This document shows, piece after piece, positions 8,756 to 17,706 of a DNA stretch of 20,375 nt. A program made the translations under genes and the position numbers. The DNA is from Stentor coeruleus (taxonomy: Eukaryota > Ciliophora > Heterotrichea > Heterotrichida > Stentoridae), in contig MPUH01001244.1 in assembly GCA_001970955.1 (NCBI GenBank), forward strand, positions 1-20,375. Direction: 5' to 3'. Each line of letters starts with the position of its first letter. Position 1 is the first letter of the stretch. Below the pieces are notes generated by a model, which was not told the origin of the DNA, searched no databases, and worked only from the letters and a program-made list of their open reading frames with translations.

Positions 8756-10207
8756 TTATTCAGCCCTGATACTGTTTTTCATTATCTCAGATATTTCTTT
8801 ACATATTTTCTGCTGTTCAACTTGTATATCAGTTTGGAAGTCACTAACATAAAACAATGACTTATTCATAAATCCCTGCATTGAACAAATCATCCTAGAT
8901 CGTAAAGCTTGGTTCCAACCTAATCTTAAAAGGTTCTCATAATTCGCCAGTTCTTCTTTCATCTGTAGAACCCATCCAAGATCTTCAAGACCACTTATAC
9001 TCTCAGAAAATTCTCTTAACTGCTGAATTGCTTTATTAAACTCTTCAAATAATATTTCATATAATAAATCAGCAAATTTGTATCTAAACATACACAAAAT
9101 CGTATCTCCAAATGTTTCTGCAAGTTTATATTCTGAATCATGACTGAAAACTTGTATTTCAAAAATTGTCTCTTCTTTAATTTCTTCACCTGTAGCTATT
9201 ATTTTGTATTTAACTATAGCTTTAAGGAGTTTTAAATGAAAACAAGGATGAGAAACTTGTGAACAAGGGAGTACTGAGAGTATTGAACATATTTCTAAAG
9301 ATTTACCAGAAATAGCATAAGATTGGGAAAGGTATATTTTTTCTAAAGATATCGGGATTACTGATCGTATAAGTTCTATATTAACTTTTATGTATTCAGC
9401 ATAAAGGCTTAAAAGTTCACCAAGACAGCTGCCGAAAGCTGGGAACAAAGATAGAGGATGAGGAATATTATAATAGTTTCCTTCAGTTTCATTACAAAGA
9501 TTACTTATTGATTCAGTGTTATGGTCTCCCAAACCAAAAGCATGAACGAAAAAATTTGTTGATATTCCATGGTTAAGAAGTAATTCATTTATATTATTCC
9601 CATTTTGTTGACTTCTTGTAAATAAAACTAATCCAGCTATCGAGTTGCACATTCTTCTATGACTCAATACATTCAATCCCATAGAAATACCTTCTATTAA
9701 ATTACTCCCACCTGATCCTTCTAAATTCCTAAAAGTATTATAAATCTTTGACTGGTTTTCCTTACAAACTGTTGTTAAAGGGCATAATTTTACTGCATTA
9801 TGAGTAAAAACTACAATACTAACCCTATCAAATTTATTTAACTGTGTCAAACTATACCAAACACATTTTTTTATTGAATTCAACCAAGCTGGTGTTAATA
9901 AACTACTAAGTTCAACAACATAAACAATATCAAGGCTTTGTCTTTCTAATGATATTGGGGGAATAAGTTCTAATATACAAGGCCAAATTTGTGTTTCTTG
10001 TTTGCTTAGATGAATTATGTTAGAAAAAGGTTTAAATGCTATTGTCATTCTTTCAGATTTTAATGATGTGTTTGGGTTATCTTCTAATGAATGGATAAGA
10101 GGTTCATCATCTAAAACTTGCATAGCAGAGATATCAATTGAGGTGGTAAGATTAATTGATTGCTGTTCTGGAGAACAACATAATGTTGAGCTGGTTCTGA
10201 TTCCCAT
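8756..10207 (-). CDS. von Willebrand factor A-domain protein (483 aa)
   Basis: Residues of about 93-265 form a vWA (Rossmann-type) fold: a hydrophobic strand (IVYVVELSS), a second strand (RVSIVVFTHNA), the GSGGSNLIEGI loop, then LVLFTRS and a strand ending in HAFGLG. The metal-site motif DxSxS is altered to ELSSL (E99, S101), the usual Thr loop reads GGSN, and the later Asp is also missing from LFTRS. Metal binding is therefore doubtful. A helical C-terminal region (about 350-483) follows, as in cytosolic vWA proteins with a Vwaint-like tail. There is no signal peptide or membrane helix, so it is probably an intracellular protein-binding module. A truncated dead copy lies at 3100-3783. It starts at the ATG preceded by AAAAAT and ends in TAA. 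Confidence 0.8.
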   Translation of the reverse strand: MGIRTSSTLCCSPEQQSINLTTSIDISAMQVLDDEPLIHSLEDNPNTSLKSERMTIAFKPFSNIIHLSKQETQIWPCILELIPPISLERQSLDIVYVVELSSLLTPAWLNSIKKCVWYSLTQLNKFDRVSIVVFTHNAVKLCPLTTVCKENQSKIYNTFRNLEGSGGSNLIEGISMGLNVLSHRRMCNSIAGLVLFTRSQQNGNNINELLLNHGISTNFFVHAFGLGDHNTESISNLCNETEGNYYNIPHPLSLFPAFGSCLGELLSLYAEYIKVNIELIRSVIPISLEKIYLSQSYAISGKSLEICSILSVLPCSQVSHPCFHLKLLKAIVKYKIIATGEEIKEETIFEIQVFSHDSEYKLAETFGDTILCMFRYKFADLLYEILFEEFNKAIQQLREFSESISGLEDLGWVLQMKEELANYENLLRLGWNQALRSRMICSMQGFMNKSLFYVSDFQTDIQVEQQKICKEISEIMKNSIRAE

Positions 10208-10690
10208 ATTTTTATATGTTATGATTTGGGATTATAGGTTTTGGAGATAGATTTGGGGAGTTTGTTTGTGAATATAGGTTTTTTGTATTGGGTAGTTAAT
10301 TTGTTTTTTTTTTAGGAGATGAGATAGTGAAATTACGTGTTAGGATTGATTTTAAAATTCTGCATTTTATATGATAAAAGTGTTAGTAATAATTATATAA
10401 TTTGAAGAAAAATGCTGTTTTATATGGATAATTTACAATGATATTTTTAGAGTTTTAATTGATGTTTTTAAACAAGTTATTAAGGTTTGAATTGAGTCAT
10501 TGATGGTAGTAATTAATATATAAAATAATATAAATACTATTATCATTGAAACAATATAACTATGAGTGTTTTTGTTAGAATTTTGCTATTTTTTGTCGTA
10601 TACTAGCCTTCAATAACAGCATTTCCCTTTAAATATCTATTTATATTTATCTTTTTTTCTTCTCTTGACACTAAACTCTATAGTTATTAT
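10208..10690. other. Gene-free stretch between the vWA and TPR genes
   Basis: A+T-rich, with T- and A-runs and no supported reading frame. It must hold the vWA gene's upstream region (right of 10207) and the 3' region of the TPR gene. I see no recognisable motif. Confidence 0.5.
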
Positions 10691-11503
10691 TTACAAAGAT
10701 TCTTTAAAATGAATATTCCTTATATTTTCATAAGGGCTTGACCTCCCCATTGGCATCTTACCTGGAGTGATAGCATTTCTTATTATTCTCCCTTTAGGCA
10801 AAGTAGGTGTTATCGAAGGAAACCTAATATGTTTTTTTAAAACCATTCTTATTGGCGAAAACTCTCTTTGCCCATGAGTGCTTTTAAATTTAGACAGCCG
10901 GTGTTTTATTTTGAGAATCGCATTTTCTATATTACAATACAAAGGATGTTGTTTACCAAGTTCTTTTTCAGCGATATCAAAAGCTGATAAATATGCAGAA
11001 AGTGCATCAGCCAAGCGGCCTATATGTTCAAATTCAGCAGCTAAATTGTAATGCGAAACAACCAAATTACTCATAATCCTCACATTTTCTGGCCTTTCAA
11101 TTCTTGCTGCTTCCAACAACTCTATAGCTTTTTTCGAATGCTCTAAAGCTTCTTCATGTTTCCCAACACTAGATAAAATCGCACAAATATTTAAATGCGA
11201 AGATGCAATATTAGTACTATCATTATCACTTTCTTCTTCAAGTTCAAGTGCTTTTTGTAAATAACTCAATGCGACAAGTGGTTTTTTATGTTTTTTATAA
11301 TAACATCCTAAGTTATTGTAGGTTATACTTACAAGTTTTAGTCTTTGTGGTAAAGATTCATTGTCTTCAGTGCTAAGAATGTTTTCAGCTTTTTTTAATA
11401 GAATGAGAGTTTCTTTGAAGTTGTCGGTTCGAAGATAATCCATGGCTACTTTGTTGTAACGGAGGACTATAGATTCAAGTTCAGTTAAATCTTGATCGGC
11501 CAT
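10691..11503 (-). CDS. TPR-repeat protein, kinesin-light-chain-like repeats (270 aa)
   Basis: Residues of about 10-200 consist of tetratricopeptide repeats of the TPR_12/kinesin-light-chain kind: YNNLGCYYKKHKKPLVALSY, then HLNICAILSSVGKHEEALEH with KAIELLE, then HYNLAAEFEHIGRLADALSA. Each shows the A/G-x-A-L helix signature. The tail (about 205-270) is basic and Pro-rich with no repeats. Such repeats bind peptide segments of partner proteins. No catalytic domain is present, and the length is far below that of a full kinesin light chain, so it is better called a TPR adaptor. The ATG at 11503 is preceded by an A-rich context (ACATATA) and the frame ends in TAA. It is divergent from the eL37 gene across about 500 nt. 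Confidence 0.8.
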   Translation of the reverse strand: MADQDLTELESIVLRYNKVAMDYLRTDNFKETLILLKKAENILSTEDNESLPQRLKLVSITYNNLGCYYKKHKKPLVALSYLQKALELEEESDNDSTNIASSHLNICAILSSVGKHEEALEHSKKAIELLEAARIERPENVRIMSNLVVSHYNLAAEFEHIGRLADALSAYLSAFDIAEKELGKQHPLYCNIENAILKIKHRLSKFKSTHGQREFSPIRMVLKKHIRFPSITPTLPKGRIIRNAITPGKMPMGRSSPYENIRNIHFKESL

Positions 11504-12000
11504 TATATGTAAATTTTAGGTGGATTTTTATAAGAAATTAGGCTTTGAAGGTTGTTGAAAGAAGTTAGGAATTTTTTGAAGGCTTTGGATTAAAAGTGAG
11601 GGTAAAGTTTTTTTGCTTATGTTGTTAGGTTAGGATTTGAGTTTTGTGTTGGTTTGAAGAAAATAGTTTTATTAAAGGGTATAAGGTTGAATTAACTAAA
11701 TTGAAAATAATAATTGAACACAGTCTAAGTCTTTTTCCAGCTACAAAAATCATATACTCGCATTCCCTTAATATAGTTATAATAAACAATAAACTAATAA
11801 AAAATCAAATAACAAAACTCTTATTTCCTAAATTCCACCAAACCATCATAATAATTTTATTCACATCATCTCAATTTCAATTATATTTTTTTATCATAAC
11901 CCTTCCTTTATCATAAAAATCTTTAAAACAAATAAATTCAAAAAACCCTAATATTGTTTCTCAAAGCATTTACAATTAGTATGGATGGTAATAAAAAGAA
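11504..12000. promoter_or_regulatory. Divergent intergenic region between the TPR and eL37 genes
   Basis: It lies between two genes that point away from each other, so both promoters should be here. It is A+T-rich. A 90-codon plus-strand frame (11644-11916) has low-complexity Ile/Leu/Lys composition and no sign of being real. A short upstream frame begins at the ATG at 11981, just before the eL37 start. Confidence 0.5.
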
Positions 12001-12297
12001 ATGGTAAATGATATTTAGACAAAAGGTACACCAAGTTTTGGTAAGAGACATAGCCATACTCATACTTTGTGTAGAAGATGTGGCGAAAGAGCTTTTCACA
12101 AGCAAAAAAAGTCTTGTGCTTCTTGTGGATTTCCTAGTGCAAAGATGAGACATTTCAACTGGGCACATAAAACTTCAAGAAGAAGAGGACTTGGTACTGG
12201 AAGGATGAAGTATATGAAAAACATCCCAAGAAGAGCCAAAAATGGATTTAGGGCAGGAACTACTCCAACACCTAGAGTCAGGGCTGACAAGAAGTAA
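12001..12297 (+). CDS. RPL37: Ribosomal protein eL37 (60S subunit; 93 aa)
   Basis: Exon 1 is only the ATG (12001-12003). A 15-nt intron follows, and exon 2 runs 12019-12297, ending in TAA. The spliced protein starts [12 protein letters not shown], the classic eL37 N-terminus. It has the zinc-ribbon cysteines C19, C22, C34 and C37 and the conserved [14 protein letters not shown] and [10 protein letters not shown] stretches. At 93 aa it has the usual family length. It is a structural component of the large ribosomal subunit in the cytoplasm and binds rRNA. Without the intron the conserved N-terminus has no in-frame ATG, which makes the model firm. It is convergent with the first nucleotidase gene. 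Confidence 0.97.
12004..12018 (+). other. 15-nt intron directly after the eL37 start codon
   Basis: It reads GTAAATGATATTTAG. Removal joins ATG to ACAAAAGGT and restores the conserved MTKGT start. The A at position 10 matches the other introns of the window. Confidence 0.95.
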
Positions 12298-12755
12298 AAC
12301 TCGATATTTTAAGAGTCTAGTTTGGGATTATGCTGTTTATTTTTGAATAGTAGTTTTATATGTTTGAGGGAAATTATCATTTCTAAGTTTCCGTTTAGGA
12401 AGATTTTTGTTGTTTTTTAGATTGGTGTTAATGAGGATTTGTTGATGATTAACTTTTTTGATGGCATTTTGGCTAGAAAGGAAATTTTTGCATAGCTAGG
12501 GAATTTTTTTTATATTTGGATTATTATAAAATTTATGCTGGTTAGAGTTTAGTAATTGTAAAGATATTTAGGATTTGTATTTTTGTTATGATTTATGTTT
12601 TGGTAGAAGGTTTTGGTATAATGAAAATTTGGCTTTTATGTTTAAATAGAATGGTTATTGATTTTATTTTACTTGAGAAATTATTATATAATTACAACAT
12701 ATATTGAATCTTGATTGTTATGTGTTATAAGGATACTATTTATTTTAGTTACAAA
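12298..12755. terminator. Convergent 3' region between eL37 and the first nucleotidase gene
   Basis: Both flanking genes end here. The sequence is A+T-rich, rich in T on the plus strand, with no credible frame. Transcript ends for both genes must lie within it, but I cannot place a polyadenylation signal with confidence. Confidence 0.35.
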
Positions 12756-13682
12756 CTAAATTGAAGCCAGCAATTGATTATAAATCAAACTCAAATAAGA
12801 CGTTGAAGGTATATCGAAATTTTCTTTATGTACAATAGCAAGCAGCAAATTTATAAACGTAAAATCCCCATCATTTAATATAGCCGCATCAAATGCTTCT
12901 TGATATTCATTTATACTGAAAACACTTTCATCATTGAGAAATCCAATTTTTATACAACATTCATAATCTGCACGGTTAATAATTTTTGCATCCTAAATAC
13001 AAATTACTGATGGATGGTCTCCAATAACAAGAATATTTTTTCTAACTTTTTGTCCTTCAAAAAATTTACTTTTATCAACTCTAACCCCAGGTTGAGCAAA
13101 AGACTTTGACTTTCCTGTTTCATCAAATTGAACATAATTAGCTATGACCTTAATATTATGACATGAGACAATCTGATTTAAAGAAACATCGATTAGGTTT
13201 CCTAGTCCTCCAGACACAATAGTGATTGGTGTTGATTTTTCATAACATTTATTAAGAAACTCAGGAAGTCCATATCTAAAATAGTGACTAGAACGATAAA
13301 TATAATCAATCAAATCTGCTTCAAAAAAGCCTTCTTCAAGTAAAACATCATCAGATTTCTTCCACCAATCTTCCATATGCTTTTCTTTTATCTCTAATGG
13401 CATATTAGAGTCTATTTCAATTGGCCGGTATATATCACAAAGAGATTTTATATAAGAAATACGTTCAGAAGATAGAACACTTGTCTGTATAAGTTGATAA
13501 GTATTACAACTTTTCACGCCATTAGTTTTGTATCTAGAAAAAGTCATGTCAAAATCAGCTACAACTTCCAAATTTTCACTACCATCTAATATGAATTTCC
13601 TAAGTTTATTAAGGAAAGTGTCATTATTGAATATTGTAATATTTTCTTCTTGAGTAGGAAGTGCCACTAGACTTCTAGACAT
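12756..13682 (-). CDS. Cytosolic 5'-nucleotidase III-like HAD phosphatase, copy 1 (303 aa)
   Basis: Exons are 13682-13008 and 12992-12756, joined across a 15-nt intron in phase 0. The family (NT5C3/UMPH-1) removes phosphate from pyrimidine nucleoside monophosphates in the cytosol. Visible HAD motifs are motif I DFDMTFS (D43, D45), motif II VSGGLGN (S157), a Lys near 204 for motif III, and motif IV GDHPSD (D222, D226). The family-specific stretch IKVIANYVQFDETG also matches. The intron lies between S225 and D226, so only the spliced form has complete motif IV and the C-terminal 78 residues. Length is typical of the family. A tandem paralog lies just upstream on the same strand. Substrate choice (CMP/UMP or m7GMP) cannot be read from sequence. 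Confidence 0.9.
12993..13007 (-). other. 15-nt intron in nucleotidase copy 1
   Basis: On the minus strand it reads GTAATTTGTATTTAG, phase 0, so its TAG would stop translation if retained. Splicing gives GDHPS|DAKI. Confidence 0.92.
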
Positions 13683-13965
13683 TTTTATTAAACATGAGAT
13701 TTATTTTGGAAAAAATATAGACAATTTATAGAGTTGGCAGTTAAATATACTCTCTCAAGATTTTATACTTTAATGTATACATTAATATATTTAGTTATAT
13801 CTAAAGTAAACTAATATCATCATAATTTCTTAATATCTTTGAGTTTATTAATATAATCTAAAAAAATATTCATTAACTCATAATTACAATAAATTTAACC
13901 TTCTTCACAACTAATCAATTATCCACTCTATAAGAAAGCAAATTTATTCCACCAAAATCTTCACA
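13683..13965. promoter_or_regulatory. Spacer between the two nucleotidase genes
   Basis: These 283 nt lie between the end of copy 2 and the start of copy 1, both on the minus strand. The sequence is highly A+T-rich with no reading frame. It should contain the promoter of copy 1 and the 3' end of copy 2. Confidence 0.4.
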
Positions 13966-14889
13966 TTAAATTGTTGATAATAGTTTATTGTATAACAGTG
14001 TCTGATGTGAAGTTGTATGTATATCAAATTGTTCTTTATGAATAAAAGATAGAAGCATATTTAAAAAAGTGAAATCCCCATCATTTGAAATCACTACATC
14101 AAAAACCTCTCTATAATTATCCATATTGTAAACTTTTGCATCATTTAAAAAACCAATTTTAATACAGCATTCATAATTGACATGATCAACCATTTTGACA
14201 TCCTAAATAAAATTTACAGATGGTAGGTCTCCTATAACAATAACATTTCTTCTAATCTTTTGTCCTGCAAGAACACTACTTTTATTTGCGCTAACTCCAG
14301 GATGTTGGAAACATACCGATTTGCCGGTTGCATCAAATTGTATGTAATTCGAAATAACATTAATACTATGACAAGGGACTATTTGTTGTAAAGAGGCATC
14401 AATCAAGTTACCAAGTCCTCCTGACACAATTGTAATCGGTGTTAGTTTTTCATAACATTTATTCAAAAACTCAGGAAGTCCGTATCTGAAATAGTGGGTT
14501 GAATTAAAAACATAATCAACCATATTAGATTCAAGAAAACCTTCTTCAAGAAGAATATCATTAGATTTTTCCCACCAATCCCGCATTAATTTTTCTTTTA
14601 AATCAAGCGGGATATTCGGATCTATTTCAATCGGATGATACCTTTCATAAAGAGATTTCACATAACAAGCATGTTCTGGAGATAAAACACTAGCTTGGAT
14701 TATCTGATAAGTACTAACACCTTTAACTCCATTTGTCTTATATCTAGAGAAAGTCATATCGAAATCGGAAACAACTTCAACATGCTCACTACCATATTGT
14801 ATAAACTTCCTTAGTTTATTCAAGAAAATATCATTGTCAAAAATTATAATTTCCTCTTGGGTTGGACCTGCGACAAGATTTCTGGGCAT
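13966..14889 (-). CDS. Cytosolic 5'-nucleotidase III-like HAD phosphatase, copy 2 (302 aa)
   Basis: Exons are 14889-14218 and 14202-13966, joined across a 15-nt intron at the same site as in copy 1. HAD motifs are complete after splicing: DFDMTFS (D42, D44), VSGGLGN (S156), a motif III Lys near 203, and GDLPSD (D221, D225). The two copies share most of their sequence but differ throughout, so the duplication is older than that of the Kelch block. Both keep all catalytic residues, so both are probably active pyrimidine or methylguanosine 5'-nucleotidases. It ends in TAA. Its start is 130 nt from the divergent importin-alpha gene. Confidence 0.9.
14203..14217 (-). other. 15-nt intron in nucleotidase copy 2
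   Basis: On the minus strand it reads GTAAATTTTATTTAG, phase 0, at the same place as the copy 1 intron although the inner bases differ. Splicing gives GDLPS|DVKM. Confidence 0.92.
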
Positions 14890-15019
14890 ATTTATTATCT
14901 TTGTGATGATTTTAAAATGAATAATGAATTTTAAATTTGGTTAAGATTTTATTCGTTCCAAAACTATAAACCCATAAACCAACACTTTATCTTTCAAATT
15001 TTACATGTTTTTAATATAA
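14890..15019. promoter_or_regulatory. 130-nt shared upstream region of nucleotidase copy 2 and importin alpha
   Basis: The two start codons face away from each other across only 130 nt, so both promoters and both leaders must fit here. It is A+T-rich; no motif is recognisable with confidence. Confidence 0.5.
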
Positions 15020-16609
15020 ATGGAGTCATTCCAAGGACCCAAAATAAAGATACGGAATACTAAATTCCTCAAATCCTTCAATCCTGATAAGCTTAAAAGA
15101 AAACGTGAAGAAGACATAATTGAGCTCCGCAAACAAAAGCGTATCGATCAATTGGTAAAAAAGCGGTTCTTATTAAAGCAAACAGAAGAAGTATCCCCAG
15201 AACCTTATATTCAAGGAAGCGAATATATAAACTTTAGCCAATCTCTAATAACAAAAAACTTATCCGAAAAATGCCCAGAGCTTTTAAACTTAGATCTAAT
15301 CCCTTCAGAAAGACTTTTTCTACTAATAAAATATATCCAAAATTTAGAAGACCCTTCAGATCTCTTAGACCCAATAAAAACTCTACGACATGTCTTATCC
15401 CAAGATAGAACCTGCCCAATTAATCTATTCATGAGCACAGGAATAAGTACTAAACTTATAAAAACATTAAATTTAGACAGTAAAGATTTACAAATTGAAT
15501 GCTTATGGTGTTTGATTAATCTTGCATCAGGACCTCCACATATTATAAAAAAACTCTTTGATAATAATATCAAAGATCCTTTAAAAAAATTACTTAATAG
15601 TGATGATCCTGAACTTTTACATCACACTATTTGGTGTATAGGAAATCTTGTTGGAGATTCATCATGTCCACGTTTTGCCCTTATTGAACTTATCCCTTTA
15701 TTAGTTGATCTTATAAACAAAATCCCTCAAGATAGATGGAAAAATATTATATGGGCTTTGAGTAATTTCTGTAGAGGTAAACCATATATAAATCGAGAGG
15801 CTACTCAACAAATCCTAACAGTTATTCCAAAACTTTTAAAAACCAATGATGATGACCTTATAACAGATTCTTGTTGGACTCTTTCTTTTATGTCTTCTAT
15901 TGATGCTGAGAGAGTTCAAGATATTGTTGATATAGAAATCCTAAGTAATTTAGTAGGAATATTAAACCTTGAGCCAGGTAGATTTACTTTACCATCACTT
16001 AGAATTATAGGGAATATTCTTTGGGGTAGTGATCAAGCACAAAAAATCTTGGAATTAGGGTTTTTAGACTGCGTAAATAAACTTTTAACTCAAAAGAAAA
16101 TTGCATTAAAAAAAGAAATTTTGTGGATACTTAGTAATATTACATCTGGATCTGATGAGCAGATTAAACAAGTTTTAAACCATTCTTGTATAGGAATTGT
16201 AATTAAATGTTTAGAAGATCCTGATATTGAAATTAGAAATGAAGCTATTTGGGTTATTTCTAATGCAACAAATGCTCAAGATAAAAATTTGGTACTTAAG
16301 ATTATTGAAATTGGGGCATTTCCTTTGATATGTGAATTTTTGAATTTTAGTGATTCGAAAGTAATTATGGTGGTTTTAGAAGGGATTGATAATCTTCTTT
16401 GGGCTGGATCTGGTTTTGAAGTTAATGACGTAGCTTTAAAGCTTGATGAAATTGGTGGATTGAATAAGATTGAAGCACTTCAGCATTGTCGAAATCTGAA
16501 GGTTTATAATAAGGTTGTGGAGATTATGGAAAAGTATTGGGGAGTTGATGAAGTTGAAGTAGTTGATGAAGCCTTATTAGCAATTCCACAAACTTTTTCA
16601 TTTAATTAA
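15020..16609 (+). CDS. Importin alpha (karyopherin alpha; 529 aa)
   Basis: This is the adaptor that binds classical nuclear localisation signals and carries cargo to importin beta for transport through the nuclear pore. Residues of about 8-50 form the importin-beta-binding domain with basic clusters (KLKRKREEDI, KKRF). Residues of about 90-510 form armadillo repeats. The NLS-binding WxxxN pairs are present at W163/N167, W205/N209, W245/N249, W369/N373 and W411/N415. The repeat with W286 has Phe in place of Asn, as is common for the central repeat. Length matches the family. No intron is needed. The ATG lies in an A-rich context (ATATAAATGGAG) and the frame ends in TAA. Relevant in a ciliate because the two nuclei import different proteins. 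Confidence 0.95.
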   Translation: MESFQGPKIKIRNTKFLKSFNPDKLKRKREEDIIELRKQKRIDQLVKKRFLLKQTEEVSPEPYIQGSEYINFSQSLITKNLSEKCPELLNLDLIPSERLFLLIKYIQNLEDPSDLLDPIKTLRHVLSQDRTCPINLFMSTGISTKLIKTLNLDSKDLQIECLWCLINLASGPPHIIKKLFDNNIKDPLKKLLNSDDPELLHHTIWCIGNLVGDSSCPRFALIELIPLLVDLINKIPQDRWKNIIWALSNFCRGKPYINREATQQILTVIPKLLKTNDDDLITDSCWTLSFMSSIDAERVQDIVDIEILSNLVGILNLEPGRFTLPSLRIIGNILWGSDQAQKILELGFLDCVNKLLTQKKIALKKEILWILSNITSGSDEQIKQVLNHSCIGIVIKCLEDPDIEIRNEAIWVISNATNAQDKNLVLKIIEIGAFPLICEFLNFSDSKVIMVVLEGIDNLLWAGSGFEVNDVALKLDEIGGLNKIEALQHCRNLKVYNKVVEIMEKYWGVDEVEVVDEALLAIPQTFSFN

Positions 16610-17028
16610 TATTCTTTTTTGGTAAGAAAGTTTTGAATAAATGATAGATTATGAAGTATTTTTATGTTGATAATAATAATAAATATATAAGTTTAAGTGA
16701 TGATTTTATAATTTTTTTCATAAAAATACACCAAATTCTTAATAAAATTCCTATCAAAAGTACAAAAATATCCTAACACCCAAAATCATAATTTTCTCCA
16801 ACAACCAAAAAGTAATCATCTATTACCAACATCCTCTATTTTTTCTTTAAATAATTCCATATTCCTTTAAGTATTTTCATATAATTTCTCATCATCAAAA
16901 GCTCCTAATTTATTTCCCACCTGGCAAATTTCTTTCAACAACCACTCCAACATTCCTTAATCCAAACAGAAACTTATAATTCTTATTATCCTAAATAAAA
17001 TAGCATAGATTCTCATATAATAATTTAA
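16610..17028. other. Gene-free stretch between importin alpha and the coiled-coil protein gene
   Basis: A+T-rich, with no supported frame on either strand. It includes the importin-alpha 3' region and the upstream region of the next plus-strand gene. No other element seen. Confidence 0.5.
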
Positions 17029-17706
17029 ATGGAGCATCAGAGGCAAAAATTTTACTATAAGCTTTGTGTGCAGAACAAAGAGCGTATATTCTGTTATATG
17101 CAACGAAGCATGGAATTTGTTATTGGTCAGTCTATTTCCCAAGATATATCCTCACCATCTCCTTACTTGTATGTATACAAAACACCTGAGTTAGCAGTAT
17201 CAAGTGAAATAGCATATACAAGCAAAGATCTTATAGGAAAACTTAGTACGAAGACTATTATTAAGCTTATGTGCTGGGGACCTTGCATTGAAACTCCTCG
17301 CAAACTTGCTTTTTCTAATATGTGTGTTGTTGAAAACGTGGGATTTCAGAAACAGGAAAAACCTTCTGTTAGGGCAACTTCGAAATTGAGGAACACGAAA
17401 CAAGGAAGTAATAGAAGAGAAGTGTCACCAAGAGGAGTCAAAGGCCCTAGGGAAACTTCGCCTGCGAGGATTTATAATAGTGTTGTTGCAAGAAAAAGAT
17501 CCCCGGTTGCGCAAAATTACTTCAGTAGTGCACGGACGAAAGGAAGAGTTCATGAACTTCTTCAAAAAATGAAAGAAGAAACAGATCGTTTGGATCAAGA
17601 AGTTAGAGATATTGAGAACTGGAATAAGTTCCTTTATCTTGAAGACTTAGAAACGATAAATTCTTCTGATACCAATTCGGAAGTGGGCCAAAAACAAGTT
17701 TTTTGA
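17029..17706 (+). CDS. Basic protein with C-terminal coiled coil, unknown function (225 aa)
   Basis: The ATG at 17029 sits in the same context (TTTAAATGGAG) as the importin-alpha start, and the frame ends in TGA. I do not recognise the family. The first 105 or so residues look folded, with several Cys and aromatic residues. Residues 108-170 are basic and Ser/Pro-rich (SPRG, RKRSP, TSPAR), probably disordered and a possible phosphorylation target. Residues of about 170-205 form a heptad-like coiled coil (VHELLQKMKEETDRL). There is no signal peptide or membrane helix. If TGA were read as Trp, it would extend only eight codons to TAA. A role in cytoskeleton or chromatin is possible but not supported. 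Confidence 0.65.
   Translation: MEHQRQKFYYKLCVQNKERIFCYMQRSMEFVIGQSISQDISSPSPYLYVYKTPELAVSSEIAYTSKDLIGKLSTKTIIKLMCWGPCIETPRKLAFSNMCVVENVGFQKQEKPSVRATSKLRNTKQGSNRREVSPRGVKGPRETSPARIYNSVVARKRSPVAQNYFSSARTKGRVHELLQKMKEETDRLDQEVRDIENWNKFLYLEDLETINSSDTNSEVGQKQVF

Noticed and set aside
11644..11916. 90-codon plus-strand frame upstream of eL37
   Set aside because: Low-complexity Ile/Leu/Lys composition typical of A+T-rich noncoding DNA, in a divergent promoter region with no homology cue.
12096..12290. Minus-strand frames opposite eL37
   Set aside because: They are antisense to a highly conserved ribosomal protein and carry no recognisable domain.
15211..15573. Minus-strand frames of 120 and 61 codons within importin alpha
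   Set aside because: They are antisense shadows; the plus-strand frame has an importin-beta-binding domain and armadillo repeats.
16199..16214. A 16-nt GTAA...TTAG string in importin alpha resembling a short intron
   Set aside because: Removing it would break the frame inside a conserved armadillo repeat, and the uninterrupted reading is good protein.
17212..17403. Minus-strand frame of 67 codons within the coiled-coil protein gene
   Set aside because: No start context or domain, and it is antisense to a longer frame with better composition.
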